From JBLIDK01 sp047632595 (GTDB taxonomy: Bacteria; Bacteroidota; Bacteroidia; Sphingobacteriales; Sphingobacteriaceae): DNA of 55,386 bases. This document shows positions 8,584 through 17,953 of this stretch, in pieces. The translations under genes were made by a program, and so were the position numbers. The notes under the pieces were generated by a model. It ran no database searches. It saw only the letters and a program-made list of their open reading frames with translations, and was not told where the DNA came from. The stretch lies in assembly GCA_047632595.1 (NCBI GenBank), contig JBLIDK010000008.1:1-55386 (forward strand). Reading direction: 5' to 3'. Within the stretch, counting starts at the first letter, position 1; each line of letters opens with the position of its first letter.

Positions 8584-8618
8584 ATTAATTTTTTATGCCC
8601 CCACGCTAAAAAATTAAT
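8584..8618. repeat. AT-rich perfect hairpin between dapF and the SNF2 gene
   Basis: ATTAATTTTTTA (8584-8595) and TAAAAAATTAAT (8607-8618) are perfect 12-bp arms around an 11-nt loop rich in C. It lies 19 bp upstream of the SNF2 start and 20 bp past the dapF stop. It may serve as a 3' end for dapF or as a leader structure. Confidence 0.4.
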
Positions 8619-8638
8619 ATTAAATCTAGGTAATATTT

Positions 8639-9463
8639 TTAGCTTTTAAAAACTGTTTTTACGATTTCCGTCTCTTTAGTGCCATATTCTCCTTGGAACA
8701 CCTGTTTTGCTGGCCCAATGAGTGTTACATTAGTCGCTTTCCCGTTTTTCAACTGAAACCTCACAGATAAAACGCCACCTAAAGTCATTAATCGATACTC
8801 TAATTTTCCTTCTTCTTTATTTTTTATTGCTGTTGCAATTGCAGCCGCACAAACTCCTGTTCCGCACGACCAAGTTTCATCTTCTACCCCTCTTTCATAG
8901 GTTCGAATGGTAATATCATGTTCGTTGTATTCAATAAAATTAACGTTAATGCCTTCGGCTTTAAATTCTGAGCTGTTTCGGATGCTTCTTCCTTCTGTAA
9001 AAACATCTATGTCCTTAACATTTTCAGTAAACGCAATATAATGTGGTGAACCAGTATCCAATACTGCTCGTTCTTGGTTAATAACTACAGAATCAACATT
9101 GTTCATTCCTAAAGAAATTAGGCCTTCCTCAGTAATAGACGCTTCATGCTTTCCATCAATGGCTAAAAAGGTGCAATTATCACTTATAATTTGAAGGAAA
9201 TGAGCAAATGACACGACACATCGACCACCATTTCCGCACATGCTAGAAGGCTTACCATCAGAATTCGCGTAGTACATTTGAAAATCAAAATCAGGATGAT
9301 TTTCTATCAAAATAACTCCATCAGCGCCAATGCCTGTGCGTCGGTGACACATTGCTTCAAACAACTTGGGGTCTTTTGAAATAAGACCTTTTCTATTGTC
9401 TAGTAAAACAAAATCATTTGCCGCACCTTGATATTTATAGAAAGAAAATTGCATTTGTGTCAT
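8639..9463 (-). CDS. dapF: Diaminopimelate epimerase
   Basis: The 274-residue enzyme interconverts LL- and meso-diaminopimelate in lysine and peptidoglycan synthesis, using two cysteines as acid/base. C76 lies in SSMCGNGGRC and C200 in WSCGTGVCAAA; both conserved boxes are intact. The N-terminal YKYQGAANDFVLLD also fits the family. Length is normal. An internal ATG three codons in is an alternative start. It stands alone on the minus strand, divergent from the HtrA gene, with 73 bp to the SNF2 gene downstream. Confidence 0.96.
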   Translation of the reverse strand: MTQMQFSFYKYQGAANDFVLLDNRKGLISKDPKLFEAMCHRRTGIGADGVILIENHPDFDFQMYYANSDGKPSSMCGNGGRCVVSFAHFLQIISDNCTFLAIDGKHEASITEEGLISLGMNNVDSVVINQERAVLDTGSPHYIAFTENVKDIDVFTEGRSIRNSSEFKAEGINVNFIEYNEHDITIRTYERGVEDETWSCGTGVCAAAIATAIKNKEEGKLEYRLMTLGGVLSVRFQLKNGKATNVTLIGPAKQVFQGEYGTKETEIVKTVFKS

Positions 9464-9651
9464 TTTGACTTGTCAACAATGAAGTTTTAGCAGGACTTGA
9501 GCCTAATTAATCTGCAAATATCTCACTTACTTTTCACTATTGTATAAAATATTTTACAATAGTTTAAATAACACTTTTAATAGTTTGATGTTTTGACATT
9601 GGCACATAGCTTGATAGTAATAAATTGTAACAATCAAAAAATAGAAGAATT

Positions 9652-11088
9652 ATGTATAAAAGAATATTCGCATCATTATCACTAGCAATTGTTGGAGGCT
9701 TTGTAGCAATAGGAGCGTATAAGTTTTTTGAAACACCACAAAAAGCACAAGTGGTAGCTACTCAACCAACTTATAATGCAAGTTATTCTGCAGGTCCTGC
9801 AAATGCAACAATCAACTTTGTAGATGTGGCCCAACTTTCTACCCCTATGGTTGTGCACATTAAAACATCATCAACCGTATCAACTTCATTGTCTGATCCA
9901 TTCAAAGAATTTTTTGGATACGGCGAACGAATAATTGAAATTCCTCAAATGGGTGCAGGTTCAGGTGTGATTATTTCAAGTGATGGATTTATTGTAACCA
10001 ATAACCATGTTATTAAAGAGGCAGATGAAATTGAAGTTGTTTTAAACGACAAGCGTTCATACAAAGCTAAAATTATAGGCACCGACCCTAGTAGTGATTT
10101 AGCTTTGATAAAAATTCAGGAAAAAGATTTGCCATCAATGCGCCTTGGTAATAGTGATGAAACTAAGGTTGGAGAGTGGGTGCTTGCAGTTGGTAACCCT
10201 TTCAATTTAACCTCAACAGTAACAGCAGGCATTATTAGCGCAAAAGCCCGAAACATAAATTTATTAGGCGGCGGTTCAAGTATTGAGTCTTTTCTTCAAA
10301 CCGATGCAGCTGTAAATCCTGGAAACAGTGGTGGCGCTTTGGTTAATTTAAATGGCGAATTAATTGGCATCAATACAGCAATTGCTTCGCGCACTGGCTC
10401 CTTTGCGGGATACAGTTTTGCCATACCAGCAAACATTGTAGCAAAAGTGACTAATGATTTAAAAGAATATGGCGTGGTTCAGCGTGGTTTTATTGGAGTA
10501 AACATTCAAGATGTTACTGCCGATTTAGCAAAAGAAGAAAATCTTGACCTTATTAATGGGGCATTTGTTCGAGGACTAACTTCTGGTGGCGCAGCTGCGG
10601 AAGCTGGAATTAAGCCAGGAGATGTGATTACTAAGGTTAATGGTATAGCGGTGAAGAGCACGCCAGAATTACAAGAACAAGTTGGTAACTACCGCCCAGG
10701 AGATATTGTTGCGGTAACAGTGATTCGAAATAAAACAGAAAAAATACTAAATGTAACCTTAAGAAACCGAGAAGGGACCACCTCCTTAGTTGAGAAAAAA
10801 GAAAGCCGAGTATTTGCTTCTTTAGGTGCTTCGTTTGAGAATTTAAATGACAAAGAAATGAGCACTTATGGAGTTATTGGAGGAGTTAAGATTAAAAGCT
10901 TAAACTCCGGTGGAAAATTAAGTCAAATTGGAATTCGAGAAGGTTTTGTAATAACTAAAGTAGGTAATGAAACTGTTTCAAGTGTCGAAGAGTTGGAAAA
11001 TGTGCTTGCTTTGGGCTCAGGATCCATGCTCTTGGAAGGTTTTTACCCTGGAAGTTCAACAAGATATAAGTTTGGTTTAACCTTATAA
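9652..11088 (+). CDS. Periplasmic serine endoprotease of the DegP/HtrA family
   Basis: The 478-residue protease acts in the periplasm on misfolded envelope proteins. An N-terminal hydrophobic segment (about 4-24) gives an uncleaved anchor or signal peptide. The trypsin-like domain has H119 (TNNHVI), D149 (SSDLALIKI) and S226 (NPGNSGGAL). Two PDZ domains follow, the first starting near GFIGVNIQD with GAAAEAGIKPGDVI, the second near the C-terminus with IREGFVITKVG. All catalytic residues are present. It is monocistronic, with a strong terminator 23 bp downstream. The 188-bp upstream region has no exact -7 match, which may mean alternative sigma control. Confidence 0.95.
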   Translation: MYKRIFASLSLAIVGGFVAIGAYKFFETPQKAQVVATQPTYNASYSAGPANATINFVDVAQLSTPMVVHIKTSSTVSTSLSDPFKEFFGYGERIIEIPQMGAGSGVIISSDGFIVTNNHVIKEADEIEVVLNDKRSYKAKIIGTDPSSDLALIKIQEKDLPSMRLGNSDETKVGEWVLAVGNPFNLTSTVTAGIISAKARNINLLGGGSSIESFLQTDAAVNPGNSGGALVNLNGELIGINTAIASRTGSFAGYSFAIPANIVAKVTNDLKEYGVVQRGFIGVNIQDVTADLAKEENLDLINGAFVRGLTSGGAAAEAGIKPGDVITKVNGIAVKSTPELQEQVGNYRPGDIVAVTVIRNKTEKILNVTLRNREGTTSLVEKKESRVFASLGASFENLNDKEMSTYGVIGGVKIKSLNSGGKLSQIGIREGFVITKVGNETVSSVEELENVLALGSGSMLLEGFYPGSSTRYKFGLTL

Positions 11089-11110
11089 CAATCAGTAAAT
11101 CAATCAGTAA

Positions 11111-11141
11111 AGCCACTCCGAGCACATCGGGTGGCTTTTTA
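11111..11141 (+). terminator. Rho-independent terminator after the HtrA gene
   Basis: AGCCAC-T-CCGA pairs with TCGG-GTGGCT around a 5-nt loop with one bulged T, followed by TTTT. Confidence 0.85.
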
Positions 11142-11178
11142 GTTTGTCATTAAAGGTGGGAGATATCTAACTAATTGA

Positions 11179-11186
11179 TAAATTTG
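11179..11186 (+). promoter_or_regulatory. -7 box (TAAATTTG) of the pdhA-pdhC-hutH unit
   Basis: An exact TAnnTTTG match, 17 nt before the pdhA ATG and downstream of the HtrA terminator. Confidence 0.5.
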
Positions 11187-11203
11187 CCATGTATTGAATA
11201 GAT

Positions 11204-12196
11204 ATGGGTAAAAAAATCACAAAAGAAACGTATATACATTGGTATAATTCCATGCTACTTATGCGTAAGTTCGAGGAAAAAGCTGGACAACTTTATATTC
11301 AGCAGAAAATTAGAGGCTTTTGTCACCTTTACATAGGTCAAGAAGCTTTAGTAGCTGGCGCAGTATCAGCAACAACTAGAGAGGACAGTATGATTACAGC
11401 TTACCGTGATCACGCACACCCTATTGGTCTTGGTATGAGTCCAAATATGGTAATGGCTGAACTTTACGGTAAAGTTACTGGTTGCTCAAAAGGCAAAGGT
11501 GGCAGTATGCATATGTTCTCAAAAGAATTTAATTTTTTTGGTGGACACGGTATTGTTGGGGGTCAAATTCCATTAGGTGCTGGTATCGCTTTATCGGAAC
11601 AATATCAAGGCACTAAAAATGTGTGCTTATGTTACATGGGTGATGGAGCAGTTCGCCAAGGAGCTTTCCACGAAACACTTAACATGGCAATGCTATGGAA
11701 CTTGCCTGTTATTTTCATTATCGAAAACAATAGATACGCGATGGGTACCTCTGTTGAACGTACCACCAACGTATTTGACCTTCACAAATTAGGTTTGGCT
11801 TATGATATGCCTTCTTACCAAGTTGATGGTATGAGTTGTGAAACTGTTCATGATTCAATTACCGAAGCGGTAGACAGAGCAAGAAAAGGAAATGGCCCAA
11901 CTTTATTGGAAATGCAAACCTATAGATACAAAGGCCACTCAATGAGTGATCCTGCTAAGTACAGATCTAAAAAGGAATTAGAAGAATACAAAGATGCAGA
12001 TCCAATAGGGAAGGTTTTAAAAACCATCAAAGACAAAAAGTATCTAACACAAAAAGAAATTGACGCGATTGACGAACGTGTGAAAGCACAAGTAGAAGAA
12101 TCTGTACAATTTGCTGAAGATTCTGATTGGCCAGACCCTAAAGGCTTATTTGAAGATGTTTATGCTGAACCAAATTACCCATTCATAACCGACTAA
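11204..12196 (+). CDS. pdhA: Pyruvate dehydrogenase E1 component, alpha subunit
   Basis: The 330-residue thiamine-diphosphate-binding subunit decarboxylates pyruvate and passes the acetyl group to the lipoyl arm of E2. The ThDP motif is G146-DG ... NN (175-176). Also present are GHGIVGGQIPLGAG and the phosphorylation-loop-like YRYKGHSMSDPAKYRS. Length and order fit the alpha subunit of heterotetrameric E1. The E2 gene starts 10 bp downstream. The beta subunit is not in the window, so it must be encoded elsewhere, as is common in this phylum. Confidence 0.95.
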   Translation: MGKKITKETYIHWYNSMLLMRKFEEKAGQLYIQQKIRGFCHLYIGQEALVAGAVSATTREDSMITAYRDHAHPIGLGMSPNMVMAELYGKVTGCSKGKGGSMHMFSKEFNFFGGHGIVGGQIPLGAGIALSEQYQGTKNVCLCYMGDGAVRQGAFHETLNMAMLWNLPVIFIIENNRYAMGTSVERTTNVFDLHKLGLAYDMPSYQVDGMSCETVHDSITEAVDRARKGNGPTLLEMQTYRYKGHSMSDPAKYRSKKELEEYKDADPIGKVLKTIKDKKYLTQKEIDAIDERVKAQVEESVQFAEDSDWPDPKGLFEDVYAEPNYPFITD

Positions 12197-12206
12197 TAGA
12201 AAGACA

Positions 12207-13436
12207 ATGGCAGAAATAGTTCGCATGCCCAAATTAAGCGACACCATGGAAGAAGGTGTTTTAGCTAAATGGCATAAAAAAGAAGGAGAAGAAGTTTCTT
12301 CAGGTGAGTTACTTGCCGAAATTGAAACTGACAAGGCTACAATGGATTTTGAATCTTTTTACGACGGTGTTTTATTGCACATTGGAGTAAAAGAAGGAGA
12401 AACTATTCCCGTTGACCAAGTAATTGCTATAATTGGCGAAAAAGGAGAAGACTATAAAGCTCTTTTAGCTGCTGAGGGTTCAAGCCCTGCGGTCAAAACC
12501 GAAGAAAAAGAAGAACCAAAAGCAGAAGTTAAAACAGAAAGCGCTCCTGCACCTGCTGCTGCCCAATCTAGTTCAAACGATACTCGTGTAAAAGCTTCTC
12601 CACTTGCTAAGAAAATGGCAAGCGACAAGGGAATTGACATTAGTAGCGTAAGCGGTTCTGGTGACAATGGTCGAGTAGTTAGAAAAGATATTGAAGAGTT
12701 TAAAGGTGGTGCAACAAGTAGCCCTACAGTGACTATTCCTGCATTTGTTGGAGAGGAAAGCTACGAAGAAGTACCCGTTTCACAAATGCGTAAAACCATT
12801 GGAAAACGTCTTGCTGAAAGCAAATTCACCGCACCTCATTTTTATCTTACTATTAGCATTGACATGGATAATGCAATGGCCGCGAGAAAAAGCATTAACG
12901 CTTCTGGAGACGTGAAGATATCGTTTAATGATTTCGTAATTAAAGCAGTTGCCGCATCCTTACGTCGCCATCCAAATGTAAATTCAGCTTGGTTAGGAGA
13001 CAAAATTAGATACAACAAACACATTCATATTGGAGTTGCAGTTGCTGTTGAAGATGGACTTTTAGTGCCAGTTATTCGCTTCGCAGATAACAAGTCTTTA
13101 TCGCATATTAATGCAGAAGTTAAAGACCTTGCTGATAAAGCAAAAACTAAAAAACTACAACCAGCAGATTGGGAAGGAAACACGTTTACCATTTCAAACC
13201 TGGGAATGTTCGGAATTGAGGAATTTACTGCTATTGTAAACCCACCAGATGCATGTATTCTTGCGGTAGGTGGAATATCACAAGTTCCTGTTGTTAAAAA
13301 CGGACAAGTAGTACCTGGAAACGTGATGAAAGTTACAATGAGTTGTGATCATCGTGTGGTAGACGGAGCTCAAGGAGCAGCATTCTTACAAACCTTTAAA
13401 GGGATGTTAGAGAATCCTGTTCAAATGCTAGTCTAA
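12207..13436 (+). CDS. pdhC: Dihydrolipoyllysine-residue acetyltransferase, E2 of pyruvate dehydrogenase
   Basis: The 409-residue E2 core protein has one N-terminal lipoyl domain (K43 in ETDKATMDF), a flexible Ala/Pro/Glu-rich linker (about 95-125), a peripheral-subunit-binding domain (about 128-165, ASPLAKKMASDKGID) and the catalytic domain ending with SCDHRVVDG (H382, D386). It accepts the acetyl group from E1 and forms acetyl-CoA. Only one lipoyl domain is present, fewer than in some relatives. It follows pdhA by 10 bp and is followed by hutH after one base, so the three are probably one transcript. Confidence 0.95.
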   Translation: MAEIVRMPKLSDTMEEGVLAKWHKKEGEEVSSGELLAEIETDKATMDFESFYDGVLLHIGVKEGETIPVDQVIAIIGEKGEDYKALLAAEGSSPAVKTEEKEEPKAEVKTESAPAPAAAQSSSNDTRVKASPLAKKMASDKGIDISSVSGSGDNGRVVRKDIEEFKGGATSSPTVTIPAFVGEESYEEVPVSQMRKTIGKRLAESKFTAPHFYLTISIDMDNAMAARKSINASGDVKISFNDFVIKAVAASLRRHPNVNSAWLGDKIRYNKHIHIGVAVAVEDGLLVPVIRFADNKSLSHINAEVKDLADKAKTKKLQPADWEGNTFTISNLGMFGIEEFTAIVNPPDACILAVGGISQVPVVKNGQVVPGNVMKVTMSCDHRVVDGAQGAAFLQTFKGMLENPVQMLV

Positions 13437-13437
13437 G

Positions 13438-14928
13438 ATGGCAACACTACAATTAGGAAAAGAACTTTCCCTGGCAGAGGTGATGAAAACAATTCATTGC
13501 CCAAGTTCACTTTCGTTTAAAGGAGCAGTAAAATCAAAGGTAGATGTAAATCGTAAATACCTAGAAAACCGCTTAAAAAGCAACCCTAATGAGGTTATTT
13601 ATGGCATAAACACTGGTTTTGGAGCTTTGTGCGATAAACGAATTGAGGAAAAAGACCTCCATCAACTTCAATACAATTTAATTAGGTCGCACGCTTGTGG
13701 TGTAGGCGATGAAATTTCTATTTCCTGTGCCAAGTTAATGTTGCTTTTAAAAGCACAAAACCTCGCCTTTGGTAGTTCTGGAGTTCGTCCAATATTAATT
13801 GAAAAGTTGATTTTTCTTTATGAAAACAACATTATTCCTGTTATTTACGAAAAAGGTTCTTTAGGAGCTTCTGGTGATTTAGCGCCCTTGGCACATTTAT
13901 CATTACCCTTAATTGGTGAAGGAGAAGTGTATTATAATGGGACAAAAATCGAAACAAAGTCTTTAGTAGATAAAGGAATATTTGAACCCGTTACTTTAGA
14001 ATTTAAAGAAGGAATTTCGCTGTTAAACGGTACTCAGTTTATGCAATCTTTAGCTATTCACACCTTGGATACAGCCATTCGCTATTCTAAAAATGCGGAT
14101 GATATTGCAGCCGCGTCGTTAGAAGCCTTTGATTGTCTTTCTTCTCCCTTTCATGAATTAATTCAAAAGGTTAGGCCATTTGAAGGGCAAGTAGAAACAG
14201 CTAAGCGTATAAATAAGTTGCGAAGCAACTCGAAGTCAAAGCATTCGGGTAAAGAACAAGTACAAGATCCATATTCATTTAGGTGTATTCCGCAAGTTCA
14301 TGGCGCAACCAAGGACGTTATCACACATGTTTTTTCAATTTTCGAAAAAGAATTAAATTCAGTTACCGATAACCCATTAGTTTTTCATGAAGAAGACGAA
14401 ATATTAAGTGGTGGAAATTTTCATGGACAACCTTTAGCCATGTCTTTAGATTATTTAGCAATTGCTATGGCTGAAATTGCCAGTATTTCTGAAAGAAGAA
14501 CCTACTTGCTGTTATCTGGGTCGAGAGGACTTCCAAAATTTTTAGTAAAAAACGAAGGGCTAAATAGCGGGTTAATGATAGCTCAATACACTGCCGCATC
14601 TGTGGTAAGTGAAAACAAAGTATTATCACACCCAGCTTCAGTTGATTCCATAATTAGTTCAAATGGTCAAGAAGATCATGTAAGCATGGGAGCTACTGCT
14701 GCGGTAAAAGCAATGAAAATTGCAGAGAATGTTTCACTGGTTTTAGCTATTGAAGCGCTTTGTTCAAACCAAGCATTGGGGTTTAAAAATTTAGAAGAAA
14801 TTGCCTCAGAAATAGTTAAAAACCATAATTCTTATCGCGCTCAAATACCGTTTATTGAGTTTGATGAAATAATAAGTCCGTTGATTAATGCAACCAAAGC
14901 GTATTTAGACGGTCTATATGTAGAATAA
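13438..14928 (+). CDS. hutH: Histidine ammonia-lyase
   Basis: The 496-residue enzyme of the aromatic amino acid lyase family removes ammonia from histidine to give urocanate. The self-forming MIO cofactor triad A144-S-G sits in GSLGASGDLAPLAH. NTGFG (58-62) and the histidine in RSHACGVG (H85) are present, as are the PYSFRCIPQVHGA and NGQEDHVSM segments. These favour histidine over phenylalanine or tyrosine as substrate, but a tyrosine lyase for pigment cannot be fully excluded. It begins one base after pdhC, an odd partner; no other hut gene is nearby. Confidence 0.88.
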   Translation: MATLQLGKELSLAEVMKTIHCPSSLSFKGAVKSKVDVNRKYLENRLKSNPNEVIYGINTGFGALCDKRIEEKDLHQLQYNLIRSHACGVGDEISISCAKLMLLLKAQNLAFGSSGVRPILIEKLIFLYENNIIPVIYEKGSLGASGDLAPLAHLSLPLIGEGEVYYNGTKIETKSLVDKGIFEPVTLEFKEGISLLNGTQFMQSLAIHTLDTAIRYSKNADDIAAASLEAFDCLSSPFHELIQKVRPFEGQVETAKRINKLRSNSKSKHSGKEQVQDPYSFRCIPQVHGATKDVITHVFSIFEKELNSVTDNPLVFHEEDEILSGGNFHGQPLAMSLDYLAIAMAEIASISERRTYLLLSGSRGLPKFLVKNEGLNSGLMIAQYTAASVVSENKVLSHPASVDSIISSNGQEDHVSMGATAAVKAMKIAENVSLVLAIEALCSNQALGFKNLEEIASEIVKNHNSYRAQIPFIEFDEIISPLINATKAYLDGLYVE

Positions 14929-14955
14929 AAAGGTAAAATATATCGTTATAATACC

Positions 14956-14963
14956 TATATTTG
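14956..14963 (+). promoter_or_regulatory. -7 box (TATATTTG) before the T9SS cargo gene
   Basis: An exact TAnnTTTG match 29 nt before the ATG at 14993, in the 64-bp gap after hutH. Confidence 0.5.
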
Positions 14964-14992
14964 CAGCCCCTTTTGAGGGAAACACACAAGAA

Positions 14993-16540
14993 ATGAAAAG
15001 AATTAATCAAATTATCCTAACGTCGTTCTTAACCCTTACTTTTTTCTCTGTAAATGCACAGTTGTACCCAGATTTGGCAAGTCAAGATTGCTTTTTTGCA
15101 GAAGAGATTTTATGTAATAGTATTAGGACTGTAACCAATTCATTTGATGGTCCGGGTGCAAACGCTAATGAAGTAAATTCATTAGGAAGTATGAACGGAT
15201 TTACTGAAAGCTGTTTGCCATCACAAAGCACTACGAGTGGAGCGTCGTCTGAAACCAACTCAAGATGGTTTAGATTTGTGCCAGAAATCGACGGAGTGTT
15301 AAACTTCACTTTAATTCCAAGTGCACCAGCAGATTTTGATTGGGTAATTTACAATATTGACAGAGTACCTCCAGGTACTAGTGATGTGGATAAATGCGGA
15401 AGAATATTTGAAAATAATGACTTAATGATTGCGACTACAACAAGCAATCAAAAGGCTTGCAATGTGGCAAAATCAAATGGAAATACAGGAGCATTCGATG
15501 GTGCAGTTGGAGCGGAGTTTTTGAATAGTATCGTAATCTTTGCGGATTCTGCCTATGTAATTATGATTAACAGGTTTACACCTTCAACTCATGTTGATTT
15601 TGATTTGGACTTTACAGCAACAGAGCCAGCTATTTTTGATGAGACTCCTCCAACCGCAGATCCTGCAGGTGCAGAAACTTATTTGTGTACAGAAAGAGAT
15701 TTTAGTTTTACTTTTAATGAAAACATTCTTTGCGCAAATTTAGAATCAACTGGTTCAGATTTTATTTTAACAAATGTAGCAACTGGCATTACTGTTCCAA
15801 TATCAGGAGTTCAAGGATTTTATTGCCAGCCAAATAATGGTGGTGCATTAAGTAGTGATATTTTAGATTTCACATTAGGTGCAGATTTTCCTGAAAAAGG
15901 AATCTATGAATTACGTGCTGCAACGGGAACAGATATGAACACTATTTCTGATGCTTGTAACCGCTTCGTAACACCTAATGACTTAATTGCAAATATTGAA
16001 GTAGGCTGCGCATTTTATGACAGTGTTTTAATTTGTGCTCAGCAAAATGCTGATTTAACTGAAAACTCAAACGGAGACCCTTCTTGGACTTATGAGTGGG
16101 ATTTAGATGGGGATGGTACTACTGATGCCACAGGACAAACAATAACCAATAATTTTGCTTCAGTTGGAACACAAACTGTTTCACTTGTTGTAACCAAACC
16201 AGGGCTAGCAGCTACTAGTACTTTTATATCTAGCGCTATTGAAACAGAGCAATGTGATGTTGAAATATCTTGGCCAACAGCATTTACTCCAGGTGGTCTT
16301 CATCCAACATTTGGTCCAAATGCAACCACATCACCTGATGGATTTCAAATGATTATTGTGAATAGATGGGGAGAAATCGTAAAGAAATCTGCTGATGCAG
16401 TTTCAGATAAATGGGATGGAATGATTGGTGGTAAATTAGCCCCAAATGGTGTCTATGCCGTATTTGGACAATATGAGGTAAGGAGTAACGATGGATCGAA
16501 TATTATTATTTATTCAGGAACGTTAACCTTAATTAACTAA
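14993..16540 (+). CDS. Secreted PKD-domain protein with gliding-type T9SS C-terminal domain
   Basis: The 515-residue protein has a Sec signal peptide (KRINQIILTSFLTLTFFSV then NAQ). The middle region has beta-rich segments and paired cysteines. A PKD-like domain lies near 345-410 (YEWDLDGDGTTDATGQT). The last 90 residues match the type-B (gliding motility-associated) T9SS sorting domain: WPTAFTPGG, then MIIVNRWGEIV, KWDGMIGGK and PNGVYAVFGQYEV. It should cross the outer membrane by type IX secretion, probably with a PorP/SprF-like partner. No catalytic motif is seen, so the role is unknown; adhesion or matrix is a guess. It has its own promoter box and terminator. Confidence 0.82.
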   Translation: MKRINQIILTSFLTLTFFSVNAQLYPDLASQDCFFAEEILCNSIRTVTNSFDGPGANANEVNSLGSMNGFTESCLPSQSTTSGASSETNSRWFRFVPEIDGVLNFTLIPSAPADFDWVIYNIDRVPPGTSDVDKCGRIFENNDLMIATTTSNQKACNVAKSNGNTGAFDGAVGAEFLNSIVIFADSAYVIMINRFTPSTHVDFDLDFTATEPAIFDETPPTADPAGAETYLCTERDFSFTFNENILCANLESTGSDFILTNVATGITVPISGVQGFYCQPNNGGALSSDILDFTLGADFPEKGIYELRAATGTDMNTISDACNRFVTPNDLIANIEVGCAFYDSVLICAQQNADLTENSNGDPSWTYEWDLDGDGTTDATGQTITNNFASVGTQTVSLVVTKPGLAATSTFISSAIETEQCDVEISWPTAFTPGGLHPTFGPNATTSPDGFQMIIVNRWGEIVKKSADAVSDKWDGMIGGKLAPNGVYAVFGQYEVRSNDGSNIIIYSGTLTLIN

Positions 16541-16560
16541 GGTTATACCGTAACAAAATA

Positions 16561-16587
16561 AAAAAAGAGGCCTTGGCCTCCTTTTTT
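16561..16587. terminator. Bidirectional terminator between the cargo gene and ridA
   Basis: GAGGC and GCCTC around a CTTG loop, flanked by A6 on the left and T6 on the right (one bulged C). It serves both converging genes and reaches the ridA stop codon. Confidence 0.8.
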
Positions 16588-16963
16588 ATTTTACAGCAAT
16601 TGCTGAGATTTCTACATTTACACCTTTTGGCAACCCCTTTACCGCAAAAGTTTCTCGTGCAGGTGGACAATCATTTGCAAAGCATTTTCCATAAATTTCA
16701 TTTACTTCAGCAAACAAACTCATGTCTGATAGTAAAATGGTGCATTTAGCCACATTACCGAACTCAAAACCGGCTTCTGTTAAAATCGCTTCCATGTTTT
16801 TCATTACCAAAGTTGTTTCCTCTTGAATTGTTCCCATCTCCAATTCAGAAGTTGCTGGATTAATGGCTATTTGCCCTGAAATATATAAAGTATTGTCGTG
16901 CTTTACCGCTTGGCTATAAGGTCCAATTGGTGCTGGAGCCTTAGAAGTAATTATTGCTTCCAT
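16586..16963 (-). CDS. ridA: RidA-family enamine/imine deaminase
   Basis: The 125-residue cytoplasmic protein hydrolyses reactive 2-aminoacrylate and other enamine/imine intermediates of PLP enzymes. Family marks are PIGPYSQAV near the start, YISGQIAINP, and the carboxylate-binding R103 in CPPARETF, followed by KGVNVEISAIAV. Length is standard. It is monocistronic and convergent with the cargo gene, sharing its terminator. Confidence 0.95.
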   Translation of the reverse strand: MEAIITSKAPAPIGPYSQAVKHDNTLYISGQIAINPATSELEMGTIQEETTLVMKNMEAILTEAGFEFGNVAKCTILLSDMSLFAEVNEIYGKCFANDCPPARETFAVKGLPKGVNVEISAIAVK

Positions 16964-17164
16964 GTTTTTTTATTGTAAGATAAGAAGGTTTATTAAAACT
17001 TGCCAATTAGAAATAGCTATTGGGTTCTTAATATTTGTAAATTTGGAACTTCTGATAAACGGATGGAATAAATAACAAACGGTTTAAAAGAAATTGCAAA
17101 TGTTCTAAAAGATTATTCTAATTTAGAATCACACAAAGTCCTTTGACCAACCAAAGCCAAAAGA

Positions 17165-17953
17165 ATGAATTTTAATTTAAAGCAAATTCCAGAGAGAGAA
17201 ATTAAGCCAAGAAAACATGGTACAACCATGATGATGGATAAAGGGCTTAGCCTACGTGAGATTGAAGACATGCTTAGCGTGGCTGAACCTCACCTTGACA
17301 TTGTCAAACTTGGATGGGCAACTTCATTTGTAACACCAATTCTTAAAGAAAAACTAGACCTATACAGACAAGCAAACATCCCTTGTTATTTTGGAGGCAC
17401 CCTGTTTGAAGCATTTGTTATTCGAAATCAATTTGATGATTATCGAAAAGTGCTTGATAAGTATGACATGGAGTATGCTGAAGTTTCAGACGGATCAGTT
17501 GTTATGCCACATGATTTAAAATGTGAATACATACGTGAACTATCTACTCAACTTACAGTAATTTCAGAGGTTGGTTCAAAAGACGTAGAGAAAATTATTC
17601 CGCCATATAAATGGATTGAATTAATGACTAAGGAGTTTGAAGCTGGATCTTACAAGGTTATAGCTGAAGCGCGTGAGAGTGGTAACGTAGGTATTTATAG
17701 AGGAAATGGTGAGGTTCGATCAGGTTTGGTTGAAGAGATTTTAACTAAAATTCCTATGGAAGATATTATTTGGGAAGCTCCTCAAAAAGCTCAACAGGTT
17801 TTCTTCGTTAAATTATTAGGAGCAAATGTAAACTTAGGTAACATAGCACCAAATGAACTTATTCCTCTAGAAACTCTTCGTTTGGGTATTAGAAGCGATA
17901 CTTTTAGTCACTTCTTAGATGAAAATCAACTTCATGATTCAATCAAGCTTTAA
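17165..17953 (+). CDS. ComA-family phosphosulfolactate synthase
   Basis: The 262-residue TIM-barrel protein matches the ComA family, which adds sulfite to phosphoenolpyruvate to make (2R)-phospho-3-sulfolactate. Recognisable stretches are KPRKHGTTMMMDKGLS, DIVKLGWATSFV, PCYFGGTLFEAF, the YAEVSDGSV segment and VISEVGSKD. In archaea this is the first step of coenzyme M synthesis, which is not expected here. Bacteroidota make cysteate-derived sulfonolipids, so feeding a sulfolactate-to-cysteate branch is a reasonable but unproven role. No comB or comC homologue is visible. Its 3' end overlaps the DUF368 gene, so they are coupled. A possible distant -7 box (TAAATTTG) lies at 17038-17045. Confidence 0.85.
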   Translation: MNFNLKQIPEREIKPRKHGTTMMMDKGLSLREIEDMLSVAEPHLDIVKLGWATSFVTPILKEKLDLYRQANIPCYFGGTLFEAFVIRNQFDDYRKVLDKYDMEYAEVSDGSVVMPHDLKCEYIRELSTQLTVISEVGSKDVEKIIPPYKWIELMTKEFEAGSYKVIAEARESGNVGIYRGNGEVRSGLVEEILTKIPMEDIIWEAPQKAQQVFFVKLLGANVNLGNIAPNELIPLETLRLGIRSDTFSHFLDENQLHDSIKL

